A stretch of 39,363 nt of DNA from CAZNKU01 sp045654805 (GTDB taxonomy: Bacteria; Bacillota; Clostridia; Monoglobales; Firm-18): the NCBI GenBank assembly GCA_045654805.1, contig JAZOOD010000069.1, positions 1 to 39,363 of the forward strand. The letters run 5' to 3'. Position 1 is the first letter of the stretch; every line of letters begins with the position of its first letter. Both the position numbers and the translations under genes were made by a program. This document shows positions 8,591-16,810 of the stretch, one piece after another. The notes beneath the pieces were generated by a model. It was not told the DNA's origin. It made no database searches and saw only the letters and a list, made by a program, of their open reading frames with translations.

Positions 8591-8730
8591 TTGCATTTCG
8601 CTTGCAAATCGTGTATTTCGTTTACAAAACTTGCATTTTACTTACAAATCGTGCATTTCAGATTACAAACTTGCGTTTCAATTACAAAAGTCGCATTTCG
8701 TTTTACAAATGCGACTTCTCGGATTACAAT
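8591..8730. repeat. Seven tandem 20-bp degenerate repeats
   Basis: Units start exactly every 20 bases at 8591, 8611, 8631, 8651, 8671, 8691 and 8711. The rough consensus is TTGCATTTCRNTTACAAANC. Units 1 and 3, and units 2 and 4, resemble each other most, hinting at a 40-bp higher-order duplication; unit 7 is the most decayed. A 20-bp period is not a multiple of three, so coding origin is unlikely, and there are no unique spacers. It sits 65 bases before the promoter of the restriction operon. About two helical turns per unit would put sites on one face of the DNA. Confidence 0.85.
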
Positions 8731-8795
8731 TAAGCATTCATAACGAAATGATATTTATAAAGTCAAAAAACATCTTGCGAAAACACGATGTTCTA

Positions 8796-8824
8796 TTGAC
8801 TTTTGTCGATATTTGTGTTATTAT
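8796..8824 (+). promoter_or_regulatory. Sigma-A promoter of the regulator/restriction operon
   Basis: TTGACT at 8796-8801 and TATTAT at 8819-8824 with a 17-base spacer, 38 bases before the XRE regulator start. The GGAGG at 8850-8854 is that gene's ribosome site. The rest of the 379-base gap from the IS (8483-8590 and 8731-8795) shows no gene. Confidence 0.75.
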
Positions 8825-8861
8825 ATAAAATGACTTTGTATAATGTCTTGGAGGCGATATA

Positions 8862-9068
8862 ATGGGATTAAGTTATAAAAAACTATGGGTAAAAATTGCA
8901 GAGCAAGAAATGTCCAAAGCTGACTTAAGAAAAAAAGCAGATTTCTCGCCTGCAACTTTAACTAAACTCAATAAAAATGACCTTGTTGCCATGTCTGTGT
9001 TGATAAAAATTTGTGAGATATTGAAGTGCGATATAGGAGATATTGTGTCTGTAAAAAGAGATGATTAA
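8862..9068 (+). CDS. Small XRE-family (Cro/C1-type) regulator
   Basis: 68-aa single-domain helix-turn-helix protein. LRKKADFSPATLTKLNKNDLVAMSVLIKICEILKCDIGDIV is the classic five-helix Cro fold, with ATLTKLNK in the recognition region. It is the first gene of the operon, 35 bases before the first methyltransferase, with a strong GGAGG site. Small XRE proteins in this position often act as controller (C) proteins that delay restriction until methylation is done. It is related in layout to the regulator at 35791-35994, which also heads a defence operon. Confidence 0.85.
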   Translation: MGLSYKKLWVKIAEQEMSKADLRKKADFSPATLTKLNKNDLVAMSVLIKICEILKCDIGDIVSVKRDD

Positions 9069-9103
9069 CAGGCATAATATTATTCAGAAAGCAGGTAATT
9101 ACG

Positions 9104-10411
9104 ATGAAACTTAATAATCTTGATTCGTTTTATTGCGAACTTGATGGTAAATTTAACATTACCAACAACGAACTTACAAATGCGACATATATAAATACAG
9201 ATTCGAATTTTGTGAAAAGTTTTAGTTATGCTCGTCATAGGTGGTTCAATTATAAAGAGGGTTTTTCGCCAGTTTTAGTTCAGAAAATTTTTGATGAGTA
9301 TGAATTGAAAGAAAATTCTTTAGTTTGCGATCCCTTTTGCGGTGCTGGAACCACATTGTTGGTAGCTAAAGCAAATGGAATAAATTCAATAGGATTTGAA
9401 GTTAATCCGTTTGCAACTTTCATAACAAAGGTAAAAACTGATGATTACACAAATGCGGATATGAAAATTTTCTCAACGCTTGTTAAAGAATTAAGAAAAT
9501 TAGAATTGCATTTACCACAAGAACCCATTGATAACGAATATATGTGTCGAATTTTTGACAAAGAAATGTTGGAAGTTCAACTCAATATAAGAGCATTCGT
9601 ACTTTCACAAAAGGAAAGTAAAGCAAAAAATTTATTGCGATTTGCGTGGATATGTACACTTGAAAGTTGTTCGTTATATAGGAAGGCTGGAAATGGATTA
9701 AAGAAAAAAACACGCCCTCCAAAATACGCAGAGGGAAATGCTGACGAATTCGCCATCTCCGCCATAGAAAAAATCGCAGATGTGATTTTATTAGATTTTG
9801 AAGAGAATATAAATGATGCCGAAGTAATAACGATTGAGGACAGTGCTTCTACAATAGAAAACGTTGTTTCTCCTAACTCACTTGACTTGGTATTGTTTTC
9901 TCCGCCTTACGCAAACTGTTTTGATTATACGAAAATTTATATATTAGAATTATGGTTTGGTGGTTTTATAAACGAAAAGAAAGATCAAAGCTCGATTAGA
10001 ATGAAATCTATTCGTTCCCATTGTCATGCCACATGGCCTGAGAGATACGAAAACTTTTATTTAGAAGAACTACATGAAGCTTTATTGCCGATACTTCAGA
10101 AAAAGAAACTATGGACAAATCGGATTCCTGGAATGCTTAATGGTTATTTTGCCGATATGCATGAAGTGCTATCACAAATATATGTTGCACTTAAACCAGG
10201 AGGGTCTTGTTCAATTGTTGTGAGCAATTCTTCTTATGCAGGAGTAATCATTCCTACGGATACTCTTTTAGCAAGGGTTGCTAGTGAGATAGGCTTTAAA
10301 GTCGATGAAATTTCAGTTGAAAGACTTATTATTACTAGTTCTCAGCAATACAAAGAAACTGAACCGCTAAAAAAATATTTAAGAGAAAGTATTATAAAAT
10401 TAAAGAAATGA
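9104..10411 (+). CDS. DNA amino-methyltransferase, subunit/enzyme 1 of a restriction system
   Basis: 435-aa SAM-dependent N4-cytosine or N6-adenine DNA methyltransferase. Motif I is DPFCGAGTT starting at Asp76, and catalytic motif IV is SPPY at Ser266-Tyr269. The ~190-residue stretch between them probably includes target recognition; the order (I, insert, IV) is alpha-like. SPPY rather than DPPY is common in N4-cytosine enzymes but not decisive. It probably modifies one strand of an asymmetric site, with the next gene doing the other. Its stop overlaps the next start as ATGA, so they are coupled. Homologues are often labelled TRM11-like, a fold resemblance only. Confidence 0.85.
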   Translation: MKLNNLDSFYCELDGKFNITNNELTNATYINTDSNFVKSFSYARHRWFNYKEGFSPVLVQKIFDEYELKENSLVCDPFCGAGTTLLVAKANGINSIGFEVNPFATFITKVKTDDYTNADMKIFSTLVKELRKLELHLPQEPIDNEYMCRIFDKEMLEVQLNIRAFVLSQKESKAKNLLRFAWICTLESCSLYRKAGNGLKKKTRPPKYAEGNADEFAISAIEKIADVILLDFEENINDAEVITIEDSASTIENVVSPNSLDLVLFSPPYANCFDYTKIYILELWFGGFINEKKDQSSIRMKSIRSHCHATWPERYENFYLEELHEALLPILQKKKLWTNRIPGMLNGYFADMHEVLSQIYVALKPGGSCSIVVSNSSYAGVIIPTDTLLARVASEIGFKVDEISVERLIITSSQQYKETEPLKKYLRESIIKLKK

Positions 10412-11685
10412 GGCCTATTATGGAGATTATTAAATTAGATGATTTTCCAATTGATGCCGAGCAAGACCAAGTTTTTGAGATTTATCCTGATAAAACTAAG
10501 GTAGTAGCATCTACAAATCGTTTGTTCAATAAATACCCAACAAGGTATATTTCGGCTGTGCCGAGATTTGCTATAAATAAGTATTCTTCATATGAAGAAA
10601 CCATTCTTGACCCTTTCTGTGGTTCAGGAACTACAGCAATTGAAGCAATGCTTTTGAATAGAAATGCTATTTCTATAGACATAGATCCTTTTGCCAGATT
10701 ATTAATAAAAGTTAAGACCACTAAATATGCATCAGAAGATATATTGATAATCCAGAGACTAGTTGAAAAGCTTAAAAACACTTCAATTTTCTCAAATTAT
10801 GAGCATTGTATACCGGACATTCCTAATATTGAAAAATGGTTTTGCCATAATTCAATAAAGGGACTTGCTTCAATTAAAAAATTTGTAGATGATGAAACGC
10901 AATGTTGCGAACATATAAGAGATTATTTTTATGTTGTTATTGCAGGAATAATAAGAAAATGCTCAAATGCCGATGAAGTGTCTCCAAAGCCATATATTTC
11001 AACTCGTTATCCCAAAACGCCCGAAGAACCATTTACTATGTTTTTTAAGTTTGAAGAAATGTACAGAAAGGCGATAATAGAATTTTTTGAAGCTACAAAA
11101 AATTTCAATAATCACAGTAGCATTTTAGGTAGCAATGACGCTCGTAAAATAGAAACCAAAAGCGTTGTAGATCTTGCTGTTACTTCGCCACCATATATTA
11201 ATGCATATGACTATGTAAGAAGTTTGCGATTTGAAGATATGTGGTTAGGATTAGCCGATGATAGTGAATTGCGTGAAAACAAAAAACTTTATGTTGGAAC
11301 AGAGTCTTCATCTTCTTTTTATGAAAATTACAAATATATAACACACTCGGATACGCTGAAGCCTATTATTAAAAAGATTGAAGAGGTTGACAGGAAGAGA
11401 GCTGCTATTGTTTCGACGTATTTTGAAGATATGGCAATAAATATGGAGGCTGTAAGAAAAGTTCTTAAAAAAAATGGTCGATATGTAATTGTGGTTGGTG
11501 ATAGCAATATTAGAAATCAGCACATTCCAACGGCAACAATACTAAAAGAAATTGCTACAGATTTCGGCTACGATTTTGATTTAAGTTTCAAATATGTTAT
11601 ACGAGACCGGTATATGCATCTCCCAAGAGCCGGAAGAGGTGGAATTATAAATTATGATGAGTTGCTTATTTTAAGCAAGAAATAG
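10408..11685 (+). CDS. DNA amino-methyltransferase, enzyme 2 of a restriction system
   Basis: 425-aa protein of the same architecture as its upstream neighbour but clearly diverged. Motif I is DPFCGSGTT from Asp68, and motif IV SPPY is at Ser260-Tyr263 followed by INAYDYVRSLRFEDMWLG. That region parallels CFDYTKIYILELWFGG in the first enzyme, so the pair arose by duplication. I use the ATG at 10408 because of the ATGA overlap; an ATG at 10420 is possible. Two methyltransferases per operon are expected for an asymmetric recognition sequence. The McrB/McrC-type genes downstream would supply cleavage. Confidence 0.85.
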   Translation: MRPIMEIIKLDDFPIDAEQDQVFEIYPDKTKVVASTNRLFNKYPTRYISAVPRFAINKYSSYEETILDPFCGSGTTAIEAMLLNRNAISIDIDPFARLLIKVKTTKYASEDILIIQRLVEKLKNTSIFSNYEHCIPDIPNIEKWFCHNSIKGLASIKKFVDDETQCCEHIRDYFYVVIAGIIRKCSNADEVSPKPYISTRYPKTPEEPFTMFFKFEEMYRKAIIEFFEATKNFNNHSSILGSNDARKIETKSVVDLAVTSPPYINAYDYVRSLRFEDMWLGLADDSELRENKKLYVGTESSSSFYENYKYITHSDTLKPIIKKIEEVDRKRAAIVSTYFEDMAINMEAVRKVLKKNGRYVIVVGDSNIRNQHIPTATILKEIATDFGYDFDLSFKYVIRDRYMHLPRAGRGGIINYDELLILSKK

Positions 11686-11697
11686 AGAGGTGTAATT

Positions 11698-12483
11698 ATG
11701 GAATTGAGAGGTTGGAACTATACAGGAAGAAATTTATCATCAGATTTTCATAATCAGTTTAGATTAATGGTTGATTACTTGTCAGACCCCAACCTTGTTG
11801 CTGGTCGCTCATGGTGTGGAGAGTTGCAAGACGATGTAGCAAAAGCTATTGGAACAAAATCTTCAGGCGTTGTTAGAACTATAAAAACAATGTGTGAATT
11901 ATTTGGTCTTATTAATCCTTCTGAACTTAAAAGCAATGTTGTCCCAACAAAAGATACTCTTTTATCAGATAGAGGTCGCCTTGTTCATCAAGCAGCCACA
12001 CTTGAACATATTGTTGCTACTGATACTTCCCTTGAGGAAGATGTAATCGAGAAAGCTGTTAAAGAAATCAAGCACCTATATGAAGAGGCGTATTGTGATG
12101 CATTACTCCATTACTTTATAAAAAATGATGATGGCTCTCTTTTTTCTCCATTGAGGGAAACACAAAGGGCCCTTAATAAATATAAAATGTTGGATAAGTG
12201 GGAATGGTATTTGCTAAATACCTTGGTTCGTCATAATGATAATCCTAGTGAGTTTGAGTTATTTGAAAAATATGTATCAGATTATCGAGAAGGTAAATAT
12301 TCATTCACGATGGCCAATGTTGTAGAGAAGAAAAAGGGACATCAATACATACCGCAATACTATGAATACGCTGGTTTATATACTGTAACTCAGTACCCTT
12401 GGTCAATAAAAGATAACGGGACAAGGTTGGATTTTAAGCAGTTCGTGCTTAGTGATGAGTATTTAAAATATATGGAGGTGTAA
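11698..12483 (+). CDS. Unknown restriction-operon protein, possible winged-helix
   Basis: 261-aa soluble protein that I do not recognise as a named family. Residues about 40-75 (WCGELQDDVAKAIGTKSSGVVRTIKTMCELFGLI) read like a winged-helix DNA-binding segment; no nuclease or methylase motif is visible. It sits between the methyltransferases and the McrB-like gene with AGAGGTG upstream, 4 bases before the next gene. In B. subtilis BsuMI a third restriction gene (ydiR) sits at the same place beside the McrB/McrC-like ydiS and ydjA. By position it may be the specificity or adaptor subunit; that is inference. Confidence 0.6.
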   Translation: MELRGWNYTGRNLSSDFHNQFRLMVDYLSDPNLVAGRSWCGELQDDVAKAIGTKSSGVVRTIKTMCELFGLINPSELKSNVVPTKDTLLSDRGRLVHQAATLEHIVATDTSLEEDVIEKAVKEIKHLYEEAYCDALLHYFIKNDDGSLFSPLRETQRALNKYKMLDKWEWYLLNTLVRHNDNPSEFELFEKYVSDYREGKYSFTMANVVEKKKGHQYIPQYYEYAGLYTVTQYPWSIKDNGTRLDFKQFVLSDEYLKYMEV

Positions 12484-12487
12484 TAAT

Positions 12488-14719
12488 ATGAACAAAGAAA
12501 AAATTACGGAAACGATGGATAATTTGAGCACACTTCTTGGCTATTCGGCGCCTGCAGGAAGCAAATCGGAAGATACCATTCTTGGCGATGAATATACTAT
12601 AGCAGCAAACATAATAAATAACCATAGCTTTAATGCAGGGATTGATGATGAGTATAGCGAAGACGACATAAATAAATTATATGCAGAGTTTCAAGAAAAA
12701 TTTTCGCCAGAGGTGTTAAAAAATCTCTCGGACGAAGATGTTTTAACTTATATTTTCATTACTGCAGAAGGCACGAATGATTCAATGTGCTATCACCTTG
12801 AATTTAACCCCGTGCTAAAAAAATGTTTTGGTAGTATATCGGGAGGATCCTCTTACAAATATAACCTTTTCCAACGAAAAGATGATGCTGTATGGGTAAC
12901 AGGAAGTCCTAAAGTGCCTCAAGAATTATCGGATGAAGAAGCACTGTTGCTCGGCAAAGAAATAAGGGATAAAATTGTTCTTGGAGCAGAAATAATTCGT
13001 TCTTCAACCTTACAGACTGTGAAAGATTATGAAGATTTAGATAAAAAGCTGAATGAGGCTATCGACAAATACGCAACTTATGGTTGGATACATAAATATT
13101 ATCATATGATCTTTCCAGAGTTGTTTTCAACAACCCATTCAGAGGAGTGGCAAAAACATATTCTTTTTGGATTGCAAATCAAACCTAACCAGCTTTACTA
13201 TGCGAAAAGCGGGCAAATTGCAATCATTGCACGTTTAGCACAAATGAGTGTATATTCCATGATTCAAGTAGCTTATGACAAATTTGGAGATATTAAACAG
13301 TTTTGTCGACTTGGAACCACAAACGATGAGAAGTGTTTATTTCCTGATTGGTGTAAAGAAGGAATTGCTGCTATCGGCTGGAATGGAACCATGTCACTTG
13401 AAGAGTATCAAGATGGAAATGGACTAAACAAAACGGCTCTTGCTAATGCTTTAATTCAAGCAAATGGATTGACACAGCAGGTTGCTTCAAGAAAAGCAAA
13501 TGAGCTTATTTTGTTCTATCAAACAAATAAAAATACAATTTTTGTTGCAATGAATGGCGAAAAACTTCTTGCTTTGGGTGATGAGATTGGTGAATATAAA
13601 TTTGACAATTCAAAGGTTTTTGCACACTACAAGCCTATTTCTTGGCATGCTTTCTCAGAAACGGATCTGAAACTTCCGCACGCTACTGAAGGATATCTTA
13701 CTTCGTGCATAAATTTCAAAAATGAAGATAATATACTCTTTTTATATAAAGCTTATTTCTATGGAAAAGAAAAATTAAAAAGTGTTGATATAGCGCCTAA
13801 GAGCGAGGAAAACGAAGTTGAATTTAAACCGAGGACAAATAAAGTACATCCATTAAACCAAATTATCTATGGAGCGCCGGGAACAGGAAAAACTTTTTCG
13901 TCTGCTGAATACGCTGTTGCTATCGTTGAAAATGAAACAATTGAAAATATAAATATAAAGTATAATAATCGAGATGCCTTGATGCTTAAGTATAACGAGT
14001 ATTCATCAGAAGGATTAATTGTATTTACCACATTCCATCAAAGTTATGGCTATGAAGAGTTCATTCAGGGAATTCGTCCAGATACAACAAAAACAGGCGA
14101 TGTTAAATTTAAAGTGGTTGATGGTGTATTCAAAAAGCTGGCTGATTCAGCTAAAAAAGACGATAGAAAGAATTTTGTTTTAATCATAGATGAAATAAAT
14201 CGTGGTAATATTTCCAAGGTCTTTGGAGAACTTATCACGCTTATCGAGGATGATAAACGATTAGGTGAAGTTAACCATATTTCTGTTACGCTTCCTCTTG
14301 GTGATGATTTCTCAATTCCTAACAACCTATATATTTTAGGAACTATGAATTCAGCTGATAAATCGATATCTCTTATCGATACTGCTCTGCGTAGAAGATT
14401 TGATTTTATCGAAATGCCACCGAATCCTGATTTAGTTAAAGACACAACACTTCATACTGTACTGAAAAACCTCAATATGCACTTGTGCCGAGAATTACGA
14501 AGCACAGATTTATTAATCGGCCATTCGTTTTTTATCAACAAAACAGTAGACGACCTGTGCGATATTATGAATAAACACATTATACCGTTGTTATACGAAT
14601 ACTTCTATGATGATGCTGGTAAAGTAAAAAAGGCGCTTGATTGTTTGAATGGAACACCGTGTATTGTTAAGGATATTTTGGGTAAGAGGTTATTCGTTGA
14701 AAAAGGAATTGATGAATAA
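12488..14719 (+). CDS. McrB-like AAA+ restriction ATPase/GTPase
   Basis: 743-aa motor of a McrBC-type nuclease. The C-terminal AAA+ domain has Walker A GAPGTGKT (462-469), the McrB-specific DEINRGNISKVFGELITLIE (from 568) and the sensor segment GTMNSADKSISLIDTALRRRF (around 620). McrB uses GTP, and this Walker B/NRGN arrangement fits. The long N-terminal part includes residues about 285-395 (FPDWCKEGIAAIGW to FAHYKPISWHAF), resembling EVE/PUA-like modified-base readers. Larger than E. coli McrB (459 aa) because of this region. It is coupled to the McrC-like gene by a TAATG overlap. Confidence 0.88.
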   Translation: MNKEKITETMDNLSTLLGYSAPAGSKSEDTILGDEYTIAANIINNHSFNAGIDDEYSEDDINKLYAEFQEKFSPEVLKNLSDEDVLTYIFITAEGTNDSMCYHLEFNPVLKKCFGSISGGSSYKYNLFQRKDDAVWVTGSPKVPQELSDEEALLLGKEIRDKIVLGAEIIRSSTLQTVKDYEDLDKKLNEAIDKYATYGWIHKYYHMIFPELFSTTHSEEWQKHILFGLQIKPNQLYYAKSGQIAIIARLAQMSVYSMIQVAYDKFGDIKQFCRLGTTNDEKCLFPDWCKEGIAAIGWNGTMSLEEYQDGNGLNKTALANALIQANGLTQQVASRKANELILFYQTNKNTIFVAMNGEKLLALGDEIGEYKFDNSKVFAHYKPISWHAFSETDLKLPHATEGYLTSCINFKNEDNILFLYKAYFYGKEKLKSVDIAPKSEENEVEFKPRTNKVHPLNQIIYGAPGTGKTFSSAEYAVAIVENETIENINIKYNNRDALMLKYNEYSSEGLIVFTTFHQSYGYEEFIQGIRPDTTKTGDVKFKVVDGVFKKLADSAKKDDRKNFVLIIDEINRGNISKVFGELITLIEDDKRLGEVNHISVTLPLGDDFSIPNNLYILGTMNSADKSISLIDTALRRRFDFIEMPPNPDLVKDTTLHTVLKNLNMHLCRELRSTDLLIGHSFFINKTVDDLCDIMNKHIIPLLYEYFYDDAGKVKKALDCLNGTPCIVKDILGKRLFVEKGIDE

Positions 14720-16080
14720 TGAATGGATTTGAACATGAAAAAATAACAACGTCAAACCTTCCTGAAACTTGGCTAGAGGGTAATACCTTACAAGAACTCG
14801 AATCTTTTCTTCAAGAAAATTGGGAACAAAGAAGTATTTTTTATTCAGATCAAGAGATTACGAGCCGACAACAATTTATTGATTTCGATGTAAGAAATGG
14901 AATTAAACTTAAGAATTACATTGGAACCATTATATATAAGGGAGAACAGCTAAATATTTTCCCCAAGGTTTTCATGGAAGATGACAACGATTTCGACAAA
15001 TCATTTCTTGATACAAATGTATTAATAGATAATTTGGTTGTTTGGCTTGGATACTGTGACAGGCTTAACTTCCCCTTTGTTTCAATGAAAGGTGAATTTC
15101 ACAATTCATCAAATCTGTTGGAATTGTTTATTACTGTTTATATACATTATGTAAAATCAGCGTTTGAGCATCAGCGATTTTTCCGATACGAAGAGGTTTC
15201 TGAAATAGGAAGTATGGTAAAAGGCAAAATCGACTTTACAGATTATGTTACCAAGAGGTATCCATACGGAAATTTTGCAGAAATGAAATATACATATTCA
15301 AGCTTTGTATTCGATAATGCTTTGAACCGCATTATAAAATCAACTTGCAGGTTTTTGTATTCTATTACCACAAACGAAGCTAGCAAGGTGATTCTTCGAG
15401 ACTTAATTATGCGATTAAGTGATGTAAAAACAATTCACGCCCAACCTTACGATTGTGACAAAATAAGTTTAAGTCATTTACATTCGAGATATCGTGTTAT
15501 CTTGAGCATGAGTAAAATGTTTCTCTTAAATGCAAGTTCCAACAACATGGGCCATTCTGATACATTTTGCTTCTTATTTCCGGCTGAACTTTTATTTGAG
15601 GGATTTATTGGTGGATTTTTAAAAGAAGCGTTTTCATCTGATGCACGGATAAGGACTCAAACAAGTGACCAATATCTAGCTGAACTTATAGTAAATGGAG
15701 AGGTTGTAGGTAATACATTTAATTTGCGTGAAGATATTTTAATTGAGTCCGAAACTGGAATTGTGATTTTGGATACAAAATATAAAAGTATCGAACGCTT
15801 TGAAAAAATCATGGAGAATCGAAAGTTGGACATAAGCGATAATGATATGAAGCAGATGGCAATTTATGCAGCAAAGCGGAATGCAAAACGTCTTTATCTA
15901 CTGTTTCCTTTGAGAAGCAATGAGGAACCTGAAACAATTGATATAAGGTATGACATAAAGCTTGATGAGGATAAAAAAGTTATCCCTCTAATAATTTTAA
16001 AGGTTCCTTTTGTTTTTGATGAAAATGTCGAACAACAAAAAAGACTCTTAAGAGATATTTTGAAGGATGTTGTACATTAA
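14719..16080 (+). CDS. McrC-like restriction endonuclease subunit (LlaJI type)
   Basis: 453-aa nuclease partner of the McrB-like motor. The N-terminal two-thirds are the McrC helical/beta adaptor (IGTIIYKGEQLNIFPKVF, FEHQRFFRYEEVSEIGSMVKGKIDF). The C-terminal PD-(D/E)XK core shows LREDILIE with Asp339 and VILDTKYK with Asp352 and Lys354. The catalytic set is intact, so cleavage activity is expected. It is the last gene of the operon; a hairpin terminator follows 22 bases later. It pairs with McrB for NTP-driven cleavage, presumably of DNA lacking methylation by the two upstream enzymes. Confidence 0.87.
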   Translation: MNGFEHEKITTSNLPETWLEGNTLQELESFLQENWEQRSIFYSDQEITSRQQFIDFDVRNGIKLKNYIGTIIYKGEQLNIFPKVFMEDDNDFDKSFLDTNVLIDNLVVWLGYCDRLNFPFVSMKGEFHNSSNLLELFITVYIHYVKSAFEHQRFFRYEEVSEIGSMVKGKIDFTDYVTKRYPYGNFAEMKYTYSSFVFDNALNRIIKSTCRFLYSITTNEASKVILRDLIMRLSDVKTIHAQPYDCDKISLSHLHSRYRVILSMSKMFLLNASSNNMGHSDTFCFLFPAELLFEGFIGGFLKEAFSSDARIRTQTSDQYLAELIVNGEVVGNTFNLREDILIESETGIVILDTKYKSIERFEKIMENRKLDISDNDMKQMAIYAAKRNAKRLYLLFPLRSNEEPETIDIRYDIKLDEDKKVIPLIILKVPFVFDENVEQQKRLLRDILKDVVH

Positions 16081-16101
16081 TTAAAGCTTGATGCAAAAAG
16101 A

Positions 16102-16143
16102 AAAAGGGATTGTCTCATAAAACATAATGAGATAATCCCTTTT
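16102..16143. terminator. Bidirectional hairpin terminator
   Basis: AAAAGGGATTGTCTCAT (16102-16118) pairs with ATGAGATAATCCCTTTT (16127-16143) over an eight-base loop, with one G.T-type mismatch. A-runs and T-runs on both sides let it serve the restriction operon on + and the tRNA-Leu transcript on -. Confidence 0.8.
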
Positions 16144-16144
16144 G

Positions 16145-16231
16145 TGGTGCGGGCGAGGAGACTTGAACTCCTATGCTCTTGCGAGCACATGGACCTGAAC
16201 CATGCGCGTCTGCCAATTCCGCCACGTCCGC
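16145..16231 (-). tRNA. tRNA-Leu(CAG)
   Basis: On the minus strand it reads from GCGGACGTGGCGGAATTGG, with the anticodon loop TTCAGGT (anticodon CAG), a class II variable arm TGCTCGCAAGAGCA, T-arm AGGAG-TTCAAGT-CTCCT, and ends CGCCCGCA with CCA encoded. Acceptor position 5 is A opposite C68, a mismatch. Bases 16160-16234 are identical to the broken copy next door, suggesting the 5' part was duplicated or converted. Confidence 0.93.
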
Positions 16232-16301
16232 ATATATTAAATTTTAAATTGTTAGCATTTACACAAGCCGTTTTGTGTTACTCCCTTAAAAAGGGTTCAC
16301 G

Positions 16302-16373
16302 GACTTGAACTCCTATGCTCTTGCGAGCACATGGACCTGAACCATGCGCGTCTGCCAATTCCGCCACGTCCGC
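16302..16373 (-). pseudogene. 3'-truncated tRNA-Leu(CAG) copy
   Basis: Bases 16302-16376 match 16160-16234 exactly (75 bp), covering the tRNA from its 5' end through the T-loop GTTCAAGTC. Beyond that, the T-stem and acceptor 3' strand are lost and replaced by CGTGAACCC and unrelated sequence. GTCCG at the break could still pair with CGGAC of the acceptor strand, hinting that a normal 3' end was deleted. No mature tRNA-Leu is expected from it. It is promoter-proximal to the intact copy. Confidence 0.85.
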
Positions 16374-16389
16374 ATAATATCTCCTAACA

Positions 16390-16418
16390 ATTCTATCACA
16401 AATGCAAATTGCGGTCAA
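16390..16418 (-). promoter_or_regulatory. Promoter of the tRNA-Leu pair
   Basis: On the minus strand TTGACC (16418-16413), 17 bases, TAGAAT (16395-16390), 16 bases before the broken tRNA-Leu. The intact copy has only a weak candidate of its own, so both are probably made on one precursor. Confidence 0.7.
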
Positions 16419-16549
16419 GGGTATAAGTAAAAAAAGAATTGGAAAACCGTAATATTTCGTAGCAGATGTGTGATATGCTTCAACTAATATACTATGCTTT
16501 GATAAAATGTAACAATTGATTTTCAAGACTTTGTTCACATTTATAACTC

Positions 16550-16578
16550 TTGACTTTTTAATCGAAATATGCTAATAT
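16550..16578 (+). promoter_or_regulatory. Promoter of the broken tRNA-Ser
   Basis: TTGACT (16550-16555), 17 bases, TAATAT (16573-16578), 20 bases before the tRNA-Ser 5' end. A functional-looking promoter left in front of a tRNA remnant. Confidence 0.65.
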
Positions 16579-16598
16579 TTCTAGGTAATTTATAAAAT

Positions 16599-16638
16599 GG
16601 AGATGTACCCAAGAGGCTGAAGGGTCCGCACTCGAAAT
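16599..16638 (+). pseudogene. 5' half of a tRNA-Ser, broken at the anticodon loop
   Basis: GGAGATG acceptor strand, TA, a class II D-arm (CCCAAGAGGCTGAAGGG) and CCGCA-CTCGAAAT, the 5' anticodon stem and loop with CGA, are normal for tRNA-Ser. The sequence then departs: the expected TGCGG 3' stem is replaced by CCCCTCGG, and no pairing 3' acceptor strand (CATCTCC) appears. The next ~170 bases up to the intact tRNA-Ser contain no gene. The break falls in CTCGAAATC, which the intact tRNA-Ser also carries. Confidence 0.75.
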
Positions 16639-16810
16639 CCCCTCGGTTACACTGTAACTGTACCCCTACAAATGGCTTAACCATGCGGGTTTAAGCGAGG
16701 TTCAAACCTTGTTTTCACACCCTTATCTAGCGGTTTTTCTAGCCATTTCTAACAAAATTCTATAATTTGCTTGTTTTTTGCTCCCTAAAAAAGAGCATTA
16801 ACATATACAC

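Noticed and set aside
8591..8730. Tandem repeats as a CRISPR array
   Set aside because: Units are contiguous, without unique spacers, degenerate and only 20 bp; no cas genes nearby.
8473..8733. Open frame across the 20-bp repeats as a gene
   Set aside because: Translation just reflects the repeats in shifting phase; no ribosome site or known domain.
16278..16538. Open frame antisense to the tRNA-Leu copies
   Set aside because: It reads through the truncated tRNA-Leu and its promoter; composition is that of tRNA sequence.
16599..16730. Self-splicing intron in the tRNA-Ser anticodon loop
   Set aside because: The interruption is far too short for a group I intron and no 3' tRNA half with a matching acceptor strand follows.
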